From assembly GCF_001552635.1 (NCBI RefSeq), contig NZ_BCRO01000020.1, positions 1 to 64,000 of the forward strand: a stretch of 64,000 nucleotides of DNA, read 5' to 3'. Origin of the DNA: Actinomadura hibisca NBRC 15177. Its GTDB lineage: Bacteria > Actinomycetota > Actinomycetes > Streptosporangiales > Streptosporangiaceae. Shown here in pieces: positions 19,097 through 27,725 of the stretch. The position numbers and the translations under genes are program-made. The notes under the pieces are model-generated. The model made no database searches and had not been told where the DNA came from. It saw nothing but the letters and a program-made list of their open reading frames with translations. Positions within the stretch are counted from its first letter, which is position 1; every line of letters starts with the position of its first letter.

Positions 19097-19903
19097 ATGA
19101 GCTGGAACCCCCCGGGCGGCCCCCCGCAGGGACCCGGACCGTACGGCCAGGGCCCCCAGACCCCCGGCCCGCAGGGCCCGTACGGCGGCGTCCCGCAGGG
19201 GCAGGGTCCCTACGGCCCGCCGCCCGGCGGCCCCTACGGCCCGCCTCCCGGTCCTCCCGGACCGGGCGCGCCCTACGGGCAGTCCCCCTACGGCGGCCCG
19301 CCCCCCGGGCCGCCCAAGTCCCGCGCCGGGCTGGTCATCGGCCTGGTCATCGGCGCGCTGGCGCTGATCGTGGTGGCCGGGATCGTCGTGGTCGTGCTCG
19401 CCCGCGCGGGCGGCGGCGACGAGTACACCATCACCACCCCGGCGACGGTGGCCGGCCGCCAGCGCGACACCTCCACCGAGTCCCGGCTGAGCACCCAGAT
19501 GTCCAGCCTGCGCAGCCAGCTGGAGTCGCAGAGCGGCGGCAAGATCGACTCGTTCGTCAGCGCGTTCTACAAGGACGCCTCCGGCGGCACGAGCCTCACC
19601 GTGCCGCAGGGTGTGATGTTCGTCGGCGGCACCGGCGAGATGGGCGACCCCGACGCGTTCGTGCGCGGCTTCCGCGAGGCCGGGCAGAAGGCCGGGTCGG
19701 TGGTCACCGAGACCGAGCCCGGCCCGCACGGCGGCAAGGCGGCCTGCGGGCAGGTGTCGGGCTCGGGCGTGACGATCTCGCAGTGCGCGTGGGCGACCCG
19801 GAGCTCGTTCGGCGTGGTGGTGCCGACCACCCCGGGCACCTCGACCGGCACGGCCGCCGAGCTGATGCGCACCTTCCGCGGCGAGGTGGAGCAGAAGAAG
19901 TAG
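19097..19903 (+). CDS. Single-pass secreted protein, paralog of the 14447-15466 gene
   Basis: Protein of 268 aa. The cytoplasmic start is a Pro/Gly/Tyr-rich region (GPYG and GPQ units, residues 1 to about 75), then a membrane segment ([23 protein letters not shown]) and a domain of about 165 residues containing [26 protein letters not shown] and [12 protein letters not shown], the same pattern as the 14447-15466 gene. The ATG at 19097 follows AAGGAGCAGAG; open frame upstream is not credible protein. It is divergent from valS. The shared domain is a candidate extracellular sensor or binding module, but its function is unknown. Confidence 0.7.
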   Translation: MSWNPPGGPPQGPGPYGQGPQTPGPQGPYGGVPQGQGPYGPPPGGPYGPPPGPPGPGAPYGQSPYGGPPPGPPKSRAGLVIGLVIGALALIVVAGIVVVVLARAGGGDEYTITTPATVAGRQRDTSTESRLSTQMSSLRSQLESQSGGKIDSFVSAFYKDASGGTSLTVPQGVMFVGGTGEMGDPDAFVRGFREAGQKAGSVVTETEPGPHGGKAACGQVSGSGVTISQCAWATRSSFGVVVPTTPGTSTGTAAELMRTFRGEVEQKK

Positions 19904-20008
19904 CCCGGTTCCCGCCGGGATCGGGACACCGGTCACCTGACACCGGGTCGCCCCGGCGGCCAGTCTTGGCCACGGACGGGCGAGACACGACCGCGGGGAG
20001 GCAGAGCG

Positions 20009-20791
20009 ATGCGAGCGGCACTGGCGCGCGCCGCCGGGCTGGCGGGGGCGTTCGCCGCCGGCGCGGCGGTCGCCCACCTGGCCGGGATCCCGCACCTGCT
20101 GCGCATGACCACCGACCTGCAACGCTCGCGGGAGCGCATCCTGGCGGGCCACGAGGAGGAGCGGCGGCGGCTGCGCAACGACCTGCACGACGGGCTCGGC
20201 CCGACGCTGGCGGGGCTCGCGCACTCGCTGGACGCCGCCCGCCTCACCCTGGCCGGCGAGCCCGAGCGCATCGGGCCGGTGCTGACCGAGCTGCGCGACC
20301 GGCTCGCGGTGACCGTCGGCGAGATCCGCGAGCTGGCCCACGGGCTGCGCCCGCCCGCGCTGGACGACCTCGGCCTGGTCGGGGCGATCGAGTCGCTGGC
20401 CGACGGCTGCTCGGACCGGGTGGACGTGCGCTTCGACGGCGACCCCGGCGACCTGCCGGCCGCCGTCGAGGTCGCCGCCTACCGGATCGTGACCGAGGCG
20501 GTGTCCAACATCCGCCGGCACGCCCGCGCCGGCACCGCGCTGGTGCTGCTCAGCCGCGACGACGACCTGCACCTGATGGTCGCCGACTCGGGCACGGGCC
20601 TGCCCGAGCCGGTGCGGGCGGGCTGGGCCGCGCGCGGCGGGCTGGCGGCGATGCGCGAGTGGGCCGCCGAGATCGGCGGCAGCTGCGCGATCTCCTCCCG
20701 GCCCGGCGGCGGCACCGTGGTCAGCGCCCGGCTGCCGCTGGCGGTGCCCGGCTATCCTCAGGGCCCCAACGGACAAGGCGGGCGAGCGTGA
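20009..20791 (+). CDS. NarL-type sensor histidine kinase without sensor domain
   Basis: Protein of 260 aa. A short hydrophobic N-terminus (about residues 5-30) leads straight into a HisKA_3 dimerisation helix with RLRNDLHDGLGPTLAGL, where His near residue 60 is the predicted phosphorylation site. An HATPase_c domain follows with EAVSNIRRHA (N box) and VADSGTGLP (G1). There is no extracytoplasmic sensor, so the signal must come through the membrane helix, the cytoplasm or a partner. A GGGGAGG site precedes the ATG. Its stop overlaps the GTG of the response regulator (GTGA). Confidence 0.88.
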   Translation: MRAALARAAGLAGAFAAGAAVAHLAGIPHLLRMTTDLQRSRERILAGHEEERRRLRNDLHDGLGPTLAGLAHSLDAARLTLAGEPERIGPVLTELRDRLAVTVGEIRELAHGLRPPALDDLGLVGAIESLADGCSDRVDVRFDGDPGDLPAAVEVAAYRIVTEAVSNIRRHARAGTALVLLSRDDDLHLMVADSGTGLPEPVRAGWAARGGLAAMREWAAEIGGSCAISSRPGGGTVVSARLPLAVPGYPQGPNGQGGRA

Positions 20792-21462
20792 CTGCGACAG
20801 AGGCGATCCGGGTGCTCATCACCGACGACCACCCGGTGTTCCGGCAGGGCCTGAAGGGACTGCTCCAGGCCATCGGCGGCATCGAGGTCGCCGGGGAGGC
20901 GTGCAGCGGGCCGGAGGCGGTGAAGCTGGCGGCCGAACTCCAGCCGGACGTGGTGGTCATGGACCTGCACATGCCCGGCGGCAACGGCATCGAGGCCACC
21001 CGCACCATCACCCGCACCAGCCCGCGCATCGGCGTGCTGGTGCTGACCATGTTCCGCGACGACGACTCGGTGTTCGCCGCCATGCGCGCCGGGGCCCGCG
21101 GCTACCTGCTCAAGGAGTCGGGCGCCGAGGAGATCGCGCGGGCGGTGCGGGCCGTGGCGGCGGGCGAGGCCATCTACGGGCCGGAGATCGCCCGCCGGGT
21201 GCTGACCTACTTCACCGACATGCCCGACCCGCGCCAGGCCGCCTTCCCGCAGCTCACCGAGCGGGAGCGGGAGGTCCTGGAGCTGATCGCGCAGGGCCGC
21301 AGCAACGCCGAGATCGCCGCCACGCTGTTCCTCAGCCAGAAGACCGTGCGCAACCACGTCTCCAACATCTTCATGAAGCTGCACGTGGCCGACCGCGCCC
21401 AGGCGATCGTGCTGGCCCGCGAGGCCGGGCTCGGCGAGACCGCCAAGAACGCCGGGGCCTGA
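20788..21462 (+). CDS. NarL/LuxR-family response regulator
   Basis: Protein of 224 aa. The receiver domain has ITDDHPVFR (acidic pocket), [14 protein letters not shown] (phosphoacceptor Asp) and GYLLKES (Lys). The C-terminal LuxR helix-turn-helix has [18 protein letters not shown] and [10 protein letters not shown]. It is the cognate regulator of the overlapping kinase gene. The GTG at 20788 overlaps the kinase stop; the frame is open far upstream only as antisense noise. Target genes are unknown. Confidence 0.92.
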   Translation: MTATEAIRVLITDDHPVFRQGLKGLLQAIGGIEVAGEACSGPEAVKLAAELQPDVVVMDLHMPGGNGIEATRTITRTSPRIGVLVLTMFRDDDSVFAAMRAGARGYLLKESGAEEIARAVRAVAAGEAIYGPEIARRVLTYFTDMPDPRQAAFPQLTEREREVLELIAQGRSNAEIAATLFLSQKTVRNHVSNIFMKLHVADRAQAIVLAREAGLGETAKNAGA

Positions 21463-21530
21463 CCGCCGTCCGGAGCGGGCAAGGGAGGTCTCACCTTCCG
21501 GGGAGGCCCGCATCACGTCGCAGAAACGAC

Positions 21531-21571
21531 GAAGCCCCCGGCGGGACCTCGTGGGTCCCGCCGGGGGCTTC
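21531..21571. terminator. Hairpin terminator between response regulator and clpX
   Basis: A perfect 18-bp inverted repeat with loop TCGTG (21549-21553) lies between the stops of two convergent genes, 9 bp from the clpX stop. There is no T-run. It probably ends transcription from both sides. Confidence 0.65.
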
Positions 21572-21579
21572 CGGCGTCG

Positions 21580-22854
21580 TTACGCGCTCTTCTCGCGCGG
21601 CTCCCGCTTGGTGCGCTCGCGCGGCACCAGGGTCGGGTTGACGTGCTCCAGGACGGCCTCCCGGGTGATCACCACGCGGGCCACGTCCTGCCGGGACGGG
21701 ACCTCGTACATCACCGACAGCAGGACCTCTTCCATGATCGCGCGCAGGCCGCGCGCGCCGGTGCCGCGCAGGATGGCCTGGTCGGCGATCGCCTCCAGCG
21801 CGTCGTCGGTGAACTCCAGGTCCACCCCGTCCAGCTCGAACAGCCGGTGGTACTGCTTGGCCAGCGCGTTCTTGGGCTCGGTGAGGATGTTGATCAGAGC
21901 CTCGCGGTCCAGGTTGTGCACGCTGGTGATGATCGGGAGACGGCCGATGAACTCGGGGATCATCCCGAACTTCAGCAGGTCCTCGGGCATCACGTCGGCC
22001 AGCATCGCCGACGACTCGTCGACGTCGGCCTTGGAGCGGATCACCGCGCCGAAGCCCATGCCCTGCTTGCCGACCCGGGACTCCACGATCTTCTCCAGGC
22101 CCGCGAAGGCGCCACCGCAGATGAACAGCACGTTGGTGGTGTCGATCTGGATGAACTCCTGGTGCGGGTGCTTGCGGCCGCCCTGCGGCGGCACGCTCGC
22201 GGTGGTGCCCTCCAGGATCTTCAGCAGCGCCTGCTGCACGCCCTCGCCCGAGACGTCCCGGGTGATCGACGGGTTCTCGCTCTTGCGGGCGACCTTGTCG
22301 ACCTCGTCGATGTAGATGATCCCGGTCTCGGCCTTCTTGACGTCGTAGTCGGCCGCCTGGATCAGTTTGAGCAGGATGTTCTCCACATCCTCGCCCACGT
22401 ATCCGGCCTCCGTCAGCGCCGTGGCGTCCGCGATCGCGAACGGGACGTTGAGGAGTTTGGCGAGCGTCTGCGCGAGCAGCGTCTTACCCGAGCCGGTGGG
22501 CCCCAGCAGCAGGATGTTCGACTTGCCGAGCTCGACAAGGTCGTCCCGCCCGCTGTCCCCGGCCTGGATGCGCTTGTAGTGGTTGTAGACGGCGACCGAC
22601 AGGGCCTTCTTGGCCGCCTCCTGCCCGATGACGTAGGAGTCCAGGAACTCGTAGATCTCCCGCGGCTTGGGCAGGCTGTCCCACTTGAGGTCGGAGGTCT
22701 CCGAGAGCTCCTCCTCGATGATCTCGTTGCAGAGATCGATGCACTCGTCGCAGATGTACACGCCCGGACCCGCGATGAGCTTTTTGACCTGCTTCTGGCT
22801 CTTTCCGCAGAACGAGCACTTGAGCAGGTCACCACCGTCGCCGATGCGTGCCAC
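21580..22854 (-). CDS. clpX: ClpX, ATPase subunit of ClpXP
   Basis: Protein of 424 aa. The N-terminal zinc-binding domain has CSFCGKS and CDECIDLC. The AAA+ core has [15 protein letters not shown] (Walker A) and IIYIDEVDK (Walker B), and the substrate loop GYVGED is present. ClpX recognises and unfolds substrates for ClpP. The zinc-domain start [13 protein letters not shown] fixes the GTG at 22854. It is separated from clpP2 by a terminator-like hairpin, so it probably has its own promoter. Confidence 0.97.
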   Translation of the reverse strand: MARIGDGGDLLKCSFCGKSQKQVKKLIAGPGVYICDECIDLCNEIIEEELSETSDLKWDSLPKPREIYEFLDSYVIGQEAAKKALSVAVYNHYKRIQAGDSGRDDLVELGKSNILLLGPTGSGKTLLAQTLAKLLNVPFAIADATALTEAGYVGEDVENILLKLIQAADYDVKKAETGIIYIDEVDKVARKSENPSITRDVSGEGVQQALLKILEGTTASVPPQGGRKHPHQEFIQIDTTNVLFICGGAFAGLEKIVESRVGKQGMGFGAVIRSKADVDESSAMLADVMPEDLLKFGMIPEFIGRLPIITSVHNLDREALINILTEPKNALAKQYHRLFELDGVDLEFTDDALEAIADQAILRGTGARGLRAIMEEVLLSVMYEVPSRQDVARVVITREAVLEHVNPTLVPRERTKREPREKSA

Positions 22855-22971
22855 CCAACTGTCTCCTTTTCGTGGGGCCGCGCGCCTGAGAGGATGCGGT
22901 GCGGCTCGGTTGCGTCCCGAAGGCTCTCGACGTTGGACTCGACGTTACCGCCTCATCGGCACTTGGTAAGC

Positions 22972-23004
22972 CCCCCGCCCGGAAGTGTGCCGTCCGGGCG
23001 GGGG
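22972..23004. terminator. Hairpin ending the clpP1-clpP2 transcript
   Basis: A perfect 12-bp inverted repeat (CCCCCGCCCGGA with TCCGGGCGGGGG) with a 9-nt loop lies 37 bp beyond the clpP2 stop and upstream of clpX on the minus strand. It has no clear T-run. Confidence 0.55.
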
Positions 23005-23041
23005 CCTCCAGGTCCCTGGAAACGCCGTCAGCGCCGTCGTA

Positions 23042-23713
23042 TCAGGACGACACTACCTCGGCTTTGCGCTTCCTGCTGACGAAGACGTCGTCGATGAGAC
23101 CGTAGTCCTTGGCCTCGGCGGCGGTGAGGATCTTGTCCCGCTCGATGTCCTTGCGGACCTCCTCCAGGGACTTGCCGCTGTGCTTGGCCAGGATGTCCTC
23201 CAGCAGCTCGCGGATGCGCATGATCTCGCGGGCCTGGATCTCGATGTCGCTGGACTGGCCGTAGGTGCCCTCGGTCGCGGGCTGGTGGATCAGTATCCGC
23301 GAGTTGGGCAGCGCCGCCCGCTTGCCGGGCGTGCCGGCCGCCAGCAGCACCGCGGCGGCCGAGGCCGCCTGGCCGATGCACACCGTCTGCACGTCGGGCT
23401 TGACGAACTGCATCGTGTCGTAGATCGCCGTCATGGCGGTGAACGAGCCGCCGGGCGAGTTGATGTAGATGCTGATGTCGCGGTCGGGGTCGATCGACTC
23501 CAGCGTGATCAGCTGGGCCATCACGTCGTTGGCCGACGCGTCGTCGATCTGCACGCCGAGGAAGATGATCCGCTCCTCGAAGAGCTTGTTGTACGGGTTC
23601 ATCTCCTTGACCCCGTACGTGGTGCGCTCCACGAACGACGGAATGATGTAGCGGTTGTCCACCGGCGTCGCGGTGCCCCCCGCCTGGATCCGGGGACGGA
23701 TCAGATCGCTCAC
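23042..23713 (-). CDS. clpP2: ClpP2, Clp protease proteolytic subunit
   Basis: Protein of 223 aa. The catalytic serine lies in [14 protein letters not shown] and the histidine in ILIHQP; INSPGGS forms the oxyanion region. It carries a longer N-terminus than ClpP1, as in other actinobacteria, where ClpP1 and ClpP2 form a mixed tetradecamer that is often essential. It starts 30 bp after the clpP1 stop, in an operon with it. Confidence 0.95.
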   Translation of the reverse strand: MSDLIRPRIQAGGTATPVDNRYIIPSFVERTTYGVKEMNPYNKLFEERIIFLGVQIDDASANDVMAQLITLESIDPDRDISIYINSPGGSFTAMTAIYDTMQFVKPDVQTVCIGQAASAAAVLLAAGTPGKRAALPNSRILIHQPATEGTYGQSSDIEIQAREIMRIRELLEDILAKHSGKSLEEVRKDIERDKILTAAEAKDYGLIDDVFVSRKRKAEVVSS

Positions 23714-23743
23714 TTCAGTGCCTCCGCTTAGTGGTTCGGGTCG

Positions 23744-24382
23744 TCAGGAGACGGGGCCCTCGGAGGGCACCTGGTTGGCGCTCAGCACCACGTGGTCGAC
23801 CAGGCCGTAGTCCTTGGCCTCGTCGGCGGTGAACCAGCGGTCGCGGTCGGAGTCCTTCTCGATCTGGTCCACCGACTGGCCGGTGTGCTCGGCGATCTTC
23901 TGGGCGAGCGTCTGCTTGACGTACAACATCTGCTCGGCCTGGATCTTGATGTCGGAGGCGGTGCCGCCGATGCCGCCCGACGGCTGGTGCATCATGATGC
24001 GCGCGTGCGGCAGGGCGTAGCGCTTGCCCGGCGTGCCCGCGCACAGCAGGAACTGCCCCATCGACGCCGCCAGGCCCATGCCCACGGTGACGATGTCGTT
24101 CGGCACGTACTGCATGATGTCGTAGATCGCCATACCGGCGGTCACCGAGCCGCCGGGCGAGTTGATGTAGAGCGTGATGTCGCGCCGGCCGTCCTCGGCC
24201 GACAGCAGCAGCAGCTCGGCGCAGATGCGGTTGGAGATGTCGTCGTCGACCTGCTGGCCGAGGAAGACGATGCGCTCGCGCAGCAGCCGCTGGAACAGCT
24301 GGTCGCCCAGGGGCAGCAGGGGCGCCTCAGCGACCCGCGCCTGGACCCGCGACGACTCATCGAAAGTCGGAGGCATGCTCAC
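23744..24382 (-). CDS. clpP1: ClpP1, Clp protease proteolytic subunit
   Basis: Protein of 212 aa with Ser in [14 protein letters not shown], His in IMMHQPSGG and [11 protein letters not shown]. The GTG at 24382 (VSMPPTF) is favoured over the ATG two codons later because GGAGG lies 8 nt before the GTG. It is the first gene of clpP1-clpP2. A CGC-N5-GCG site that fits the ClgR consensus lies about 90 bp upstream, which suggests stress control by ClgR. Confidence 0.95.
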   Translation of the reverse strand: MSMPPTFDESSRVQARVAEAPLLPLGDQLFQRLLRERIVFLGQQVDDDISNRICAELLLLSAEDGRRDITLYINSPGGSVTAGMAIYDIMQYVPNDIVTVGMGLAASMGQFLLCAGTPGKRYALPHARIMMHQPSGGIGGTASDIKIQAEQMLYVKQTLAQKIAEHTGQSVDQIEKDSDRDRWFTADEAKDYGLVDHVVLSANQVPSEGPVS

Positions 24383-24466
24383 CGGGTGTTCCTCCGGTCC
24401 TTTTATCGGTACGGATGATTGGACATTAACGCGCTGGGCCCCCCGCTTAAGCCCGGGGGGGCGGCT

Positions 24467-24483
24467 TTTCGCTGGCGGCGTAT
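24467..24483. promoter_or_regulatory. Candidate ClgR box upstream of clpP1
   Basis: On the minus strand the sequence ATACGCCGCCAGCGAAA contains CGC-N5-GCG with A/T flanks, close to the described actinobacterial ClgR operator core. It lies about 90 bp before the clpP1 start. ClgR is known to activate clp genes in Streptomyces, Corynebacterium and Mycobacterium. The match is by eye only, and short GC motifs occur by chance in this DNA. Confidence 0.4.
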
Positions 24484-24535
24484 CCGGGCATCAAGATCCC
24501 GTAAACGGGAACACCCCGCACCGGGCCTCGGTACG

Positions 24536-24698
24536 GGGTTCGTGTTCAACGGAGTCCTGGCCCAAGAGGCTCGCCTAGCGGCTCACCTCTTGACCAGAAC
24601 TTGGCGAGTGCCACATCGCTTCGCGATCTGGCCCGGCGAAGCTCGCCTCCGGCTTCGCTTCACCGGGCCAGTCAGGCACTCGCGTGACGGCTGAGGAC
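24536..24698. repeat. Copy A of a folded dispersed repeat (about 163 bp)
   Basis: This stretch aligns along most of its length with 41133-41303. Identical blocks include CTTGGCGAGTGCCACATCGC and TTCGCGATCTG. It folds as hairpin 1 (CAAGAGG 24563-24569 with CCTCTTG 24586-24592), an outer stem (GCGAGTGCC 24604-24612 with GGCACTCGC 24675-24683), and two hairpins inside it (ATCGC-TTC-GCGAT, and a long stem from CTGGC 24628 to GCCAG 24671). It ends directly after the tig stop codon, so on the minus strand it could serve as the tig 3' end. It has no clear terminal repeats or target duplication, unlike copy B. Confidence 0.75.
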
Positions 24699-26201
24699 TC
24701 AGGCGTCCTTCTTGGCGTCCTCGGCGTCGGCCTTGGCCGCGGCCTCGGCGTTGGCGTCCTGGGCGGCCTTGGCGTCCGCCTCGTCGGCCTCGGCGGCGGC
24801 CTCGGTCGCGTCGGCGATCTCCTCGGCCTCCGCGACGACCTCGGCCTCGCCGGCCTGGACCGTCTCGCCGGTCTCGCCGTTCAGCTCACGCTGCACGGCC
24901 TCGGCGTCGATCACGTTGCCGGACTCGTCCTTGATCGCGATGTGCTCGACGATGAGGTTCAGCGCCTTGTTGCGCAGCACCTCCGACACGATGGCCGGGA
25001 GCTGGTTGTTCTCGGTGAGGTACTGGGCCAGCTGCTGCGGGGCCACGCCCATCTGCATGGCCTGGGTGACCACGTACTCGCTGAGCTCCTCGTTCTCGAC
25101 GCCCAGCTCCTCCTGCACGGCGAGCTGGTCGAGGACGAAGCCGCCCTTGACCGCCTGGCGGGCGGCGCTGGCCACGTCGGCGTCGAACTCCTCCTCGGAC
25201 TTCTCCTCGTCCTTGAGGTAGTCCTCCTTGGACATGCCCGCCATCTGGAGCTGCTGCTCCAGCTGCTGGTGGCGGCGGGACACCTCCTCGTCGACGACGC
25301 GGTCCGGCAGCGGGATGTCGACCTTCTCCAGGAGGGCCTCCAGGGCCTTGTCCCGGGCGTCCGACAGCTGCTGGAGCTTGACCTGGCGGCCGAGGCGGGT
25401 GCGCACGTCCTCGCGCAGCTCCTCGACGGTGTCGAACTCCGAGGCCATCTGCGCGAACTCGTCGTCGGCCTCGGGCAGGTTCTTGACCTTGACGTTCTGC
25501 ACCGTGACGGTGACCTCGGCCTCCTCGCCGGCGTGCTCGCCGCCGGCCAGGGTGCTGGTGAAGGTCTTCGACTCCTCGGCCTTGAGGCCGGTGAGCGCGT
25601 CGTCCAGGCCCTCGATGGCGGAGCCGGAGCCCACCTCGTAGGAGAAGCCGGTGGTGGAGGCGTCGGCGACCTCCTCGCCGTCGATCCTGGCGACCAGGTC
25701 GATGGTGGCGAAGTCGCCCTCCTGCGCCTCCCGCTCGACGGCGGTCAGCGAGGCGAAGCGCTCGCGCAGGTTGCCGAGGGTCTCCTCGACCTGCTCGTCG
25801 GTGACCTCGGCGTCGTCGACGACGACCTCCAGGCCGTCGTAGTCGGGGACCTCGAACTTGGGCCGGATGTCCACCTCGGCGGTGAAGGCGAACTGCTTGC
25901 CGTCGTCGAGCTCGGTGACCTCGACGTCGGGCTGGCCGAGCACGAAGATCTCGGTCTCCTCGACGGCGCGGCCGTAGAGCTCGGGCAGGGCGTCGTTGAC
26001 GGCCTCCTGCAGGACGGCACCCCGGCCGACGTACTTGTCGATCAGCGGGGCGGGCACCTTGCCGGGCCGGAAGCCCTTGATGCGCACCTGCTGCGAGATC
26101 TCCTTGTACGCCTTGTCGAGGTTCGGCTTGAGCTCGTCGAACGGAACCTCGACGGTGAGCTTGACCCGCGTGGGGGTCAGCTCCTCGACATCGGTCTTCA
26201 C
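24699..26201 (-). CDS. tig: Trigger factor
   Basis: Protein of 500 aa. The ribosome-binding tail has the signature GFRPGKVP, followed by a peptidyl-prolyl isomerase domain (GDFATIDLVARIDGEEV) and the C-terminal chaperone arms. The last 70 or so residues are a very acidic, Ala/Glu/Asp-rich tail. It binds nascent chains at the ribosome exit. The GTG at 26201 has an AAGGAG upstream. It lies just upstream of clpP1P2, the usual order, but a structured repeat now fills the gap. Confidence 0.96.
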   Translation of the reverse strand: MKTDVEELTPTRVKLTVEVPFDELKPNLDKAYKEISQQVRIKGFRPGKVPAPLIDKYVGRGAVLQEAVNDALPELYGRAVEETEIFVLGQPDVEVTELDDGKQFAFTAEVDIRPKFEVPDYDGLEVVVDDAEVTDEQVEETLGNLRERFASLTAVEREAQEGDFATIDLVARIDGEEVADASTTGFSYEVGSGSAIEGLDDALTGLKAEESKTFTSTLAGGEHAGEEAEVTVTVQNVKVKNLPEADDEFAQMASEFDTVEELREDVRTRLGRQVKLQQLSDARDKALEALLEKVDIPLPDRVVDEEVSRRHQQLEQQLQMAGMSKEDYLKDEEKSEEEFDADVASAARQAVKGGFVLDQLAVQEELGVENEELSEYVVTQAMQMGVAPQQLAQYLTENNQLPAIVSEVLRNKALNLIVEHIAIKDESGNVIDAEAVQRELNGETGETVQAGEAEVVAEAEEIADATEAAAEADEADAKAAQDANAEAAAKADAEDAKKDA

Positions 26202-26505
26202 TGGGGTGTGTCTCCTTGATCGGGCGCTGTCTCGGCCGCGGCGTTCGACGCGTACTCAGCCAGTCAGTCTCTCAGGCTCTCAGACAGGCGCGGGCACGCC
26301 GAAGAACCGGCTCCGCGCCTGTGCGCGCCAAGTCTATGGGGTTCCGGCGGTCGGTGCGGACATCGGCGTCCGGCGGGGACGCCCCGAACCCGCCGGGCGG
26401 CCGTCCGATACCGGGGACGGCCCGCCGGGGACCCGCCGCCGGGCCCGCCGCCCCTGTCACCTGGGCATGTGACATGGAGCACGCGAGCCCTCATACTCTT
26501 CCGGG
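26202..26505. other. Divergent intergenic region, tig and DMT promoters
   Basis: This 304-bp gap separates the divergent starts of tig and the DMT transporter. Apart from the promoter noted at 26469-26497 it contains a repeated TCTCAG word near 26270-26285 and no coding sequence I can support. The tig promoter must lie in its left part but no clear hexamers were found. Confidence 0.4.
26469..26497 (+). promoter_or_regulatory. Predicted promoter of the DMT gene, probably leaderless
   Basis: A -35-like GTGACA (26469-26474) and a -10-like CATACT (26492-26497) are spaced by 17 bp. The expected transcription start, about 7 nt downstream, falls at or next to the ATG at 26506, and no ribosome-binding site precedes that ATG. 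This suggests a leaderless mRNA, common in actinobacteria. Confidence 0.45.
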
Positions 26506-27711
26506 ATGAACGGGATAGCTGCGGCTTTTGGTGCCACCGTGCTGTACTACGTCGGTTTCGCCGTTTTCAAGCTGGCGGCCGACCGCATGGCGACGTTGCG
26601 CGGCAACCGCATCCTGCACATGATCTGGACGATCCTCGGCAACTGGGTCTTCCTGGTGGCGCTGGCCCTGGTGCTGGGCGGGCTCACCCTGCAGATCCTG
26701 GCGCTGACCGAGGTGTCGCTGGGCATCGCCGTCCCGATCTTCATGTCCGGGGTCGTGCCGCTGCTGGTCATCGCGATGGTCTTCTTCGGCGACCGGCTCA
26801 CCGCCCGCGAGTGGCTGAGTCTGGCGCTGATCGGCGTGGCGATCCTGATGCTGGTGGCCTCCACCGGCAACCCGCCGCCGATCGAGGCGGTGGACGTGCC
26901 GTCGTGGAAGCTGGCGGTGGTGGTCGGGCCCGCGATCGTGGTGCCGCTGCTGCTGATCGTGCTGGGCGACCACCGGCCCGACGGGCGGCACGCCCGCCCG
27001 GTGACCGGCATCGCCTACGGGCTGGCCTCGGGGTTCCCGGTGGGCACCGCCGAGCTGGCCATCAAGGGGTGGAGCGACTCCAGCTCCGACGGGCTCGGCA
27101 TCCTGGCCACGCCCTACCCGTACGTGACGGTGCTGGCGGCGGCGCTGGGCTTCGGCATCATGGTGGCGGCGTTCCAGCGCTGCCGGGTGACGATCGTGGC
27201 GGCGGTGATGACCGTCAGCGCCAAGTCCTACCTGCTGCTGATGGGCACGTTCATGTACGACGAGGCGTGGCCCTCCGACGGCCCGCACGCGCTGCTGCGG
27301 GTGGGCGCGCTGGTGCTGGGCGCGGTGGCCGTCGCGCAGTTCCCGCGGCACCGGCCGGTCCCCGACAACGACCTGCCCGAGCCCGAGGAGGTCGTGCCGC
27401 CCGCGCAGGACCCGTTCGGCGGCCCGGCGCTCGGCCGCCCGACCTCGGGCGTCTCGTCGCTGGGCCTGGCGGCGGCCCCGACGCCCTACGACGTGCCGCC
27501 GCTGGACCAGGTGCCGCCGGTGCAGGGCCGTCCGCCCGCCGGTGCGTCCGGTCCCGGCCAGGTGCCGCCGCCGCGCAGCCCGTACGCGCACGATCCGCTG
27601 GGCAAGGGCCCGTACTGGCGCGAGGGGCACCGTCCGCCGGAAGGGCGGCGCCCTCCGGAGGGGCCGGACGCCGCCGACCAGGGCCGCCGCCCGCCCGGCT
27701 CCCCCGCCTAG
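26506..27711 (+). CDS. DMT-superfamily (EamA-like) transporter with Pro-rich tail
   Basis: Protein of 401 aa with about nine or ten hydrophobic segments in residues 1 to about 285. Features are VLYYVGFAVFKLAADR at the start, ALTEVSLGIAVPIFMSGVVPLLVIA and GERL-like FFGDRLTAREW. The last 115 residues are a hydrophilic tail rich in Pro, Gly and Arg, presumably cytoplasmic. The family exports drugs or metabolites, or senses small molecules; the substrate is unknown. It is convergent with the kinase-SBP gene (14 bp between stops). Confidence 0.7.
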   Translation: MNGIAAAFGATVLYYVGFAVFKLAADRMATLRGNRILHMIWTILGNWVFLVALALVLGGLTLQILALTEVSLGIAVPIFMSGVVPLLVIAMVFFGDRLTAREWLSLALIGVAILMLVASTGNPPPIEAVDVPSWKLAVVVGPAIVVPLLLIVLGDHRPDGRHARPVTGIAYGLASGFPVGTAELAIKGWSDSSSDGLGILATPYPYVTVLAAALGFGIMVAAFQRCRVTIVAAVMTVSAKSYLLLMGTFMYDEAWPSDGPHALLRVGALVLGAVAVAQFPRHRPVPDNDLPEPEEVVPPAQDPFGGPALGRPTSGVSSLGLAAAPTPYDVPPLDQVPPVQGRPPAGASGPGQVPPPRSPYAHDPLGKGPYWREGHRPPEGRRPPEGPDAADQGRRPPGSPA

Positions 27712-27725
27712 CGTCCCCGAAAGGG

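Noticed and set aside
16195..20787. Very long open frame on the plus strand (also 30606-34658 plus and 2250-5745 plus)
   Set aside because: These are antisense or off-frame to well-recognised genes (valS, tex, rodA, PBP2) and have the Arg/Ala/Gly/Pro composition of high-GC shadow frames with no domain. Only the last parts, which encode response regulators, are real.
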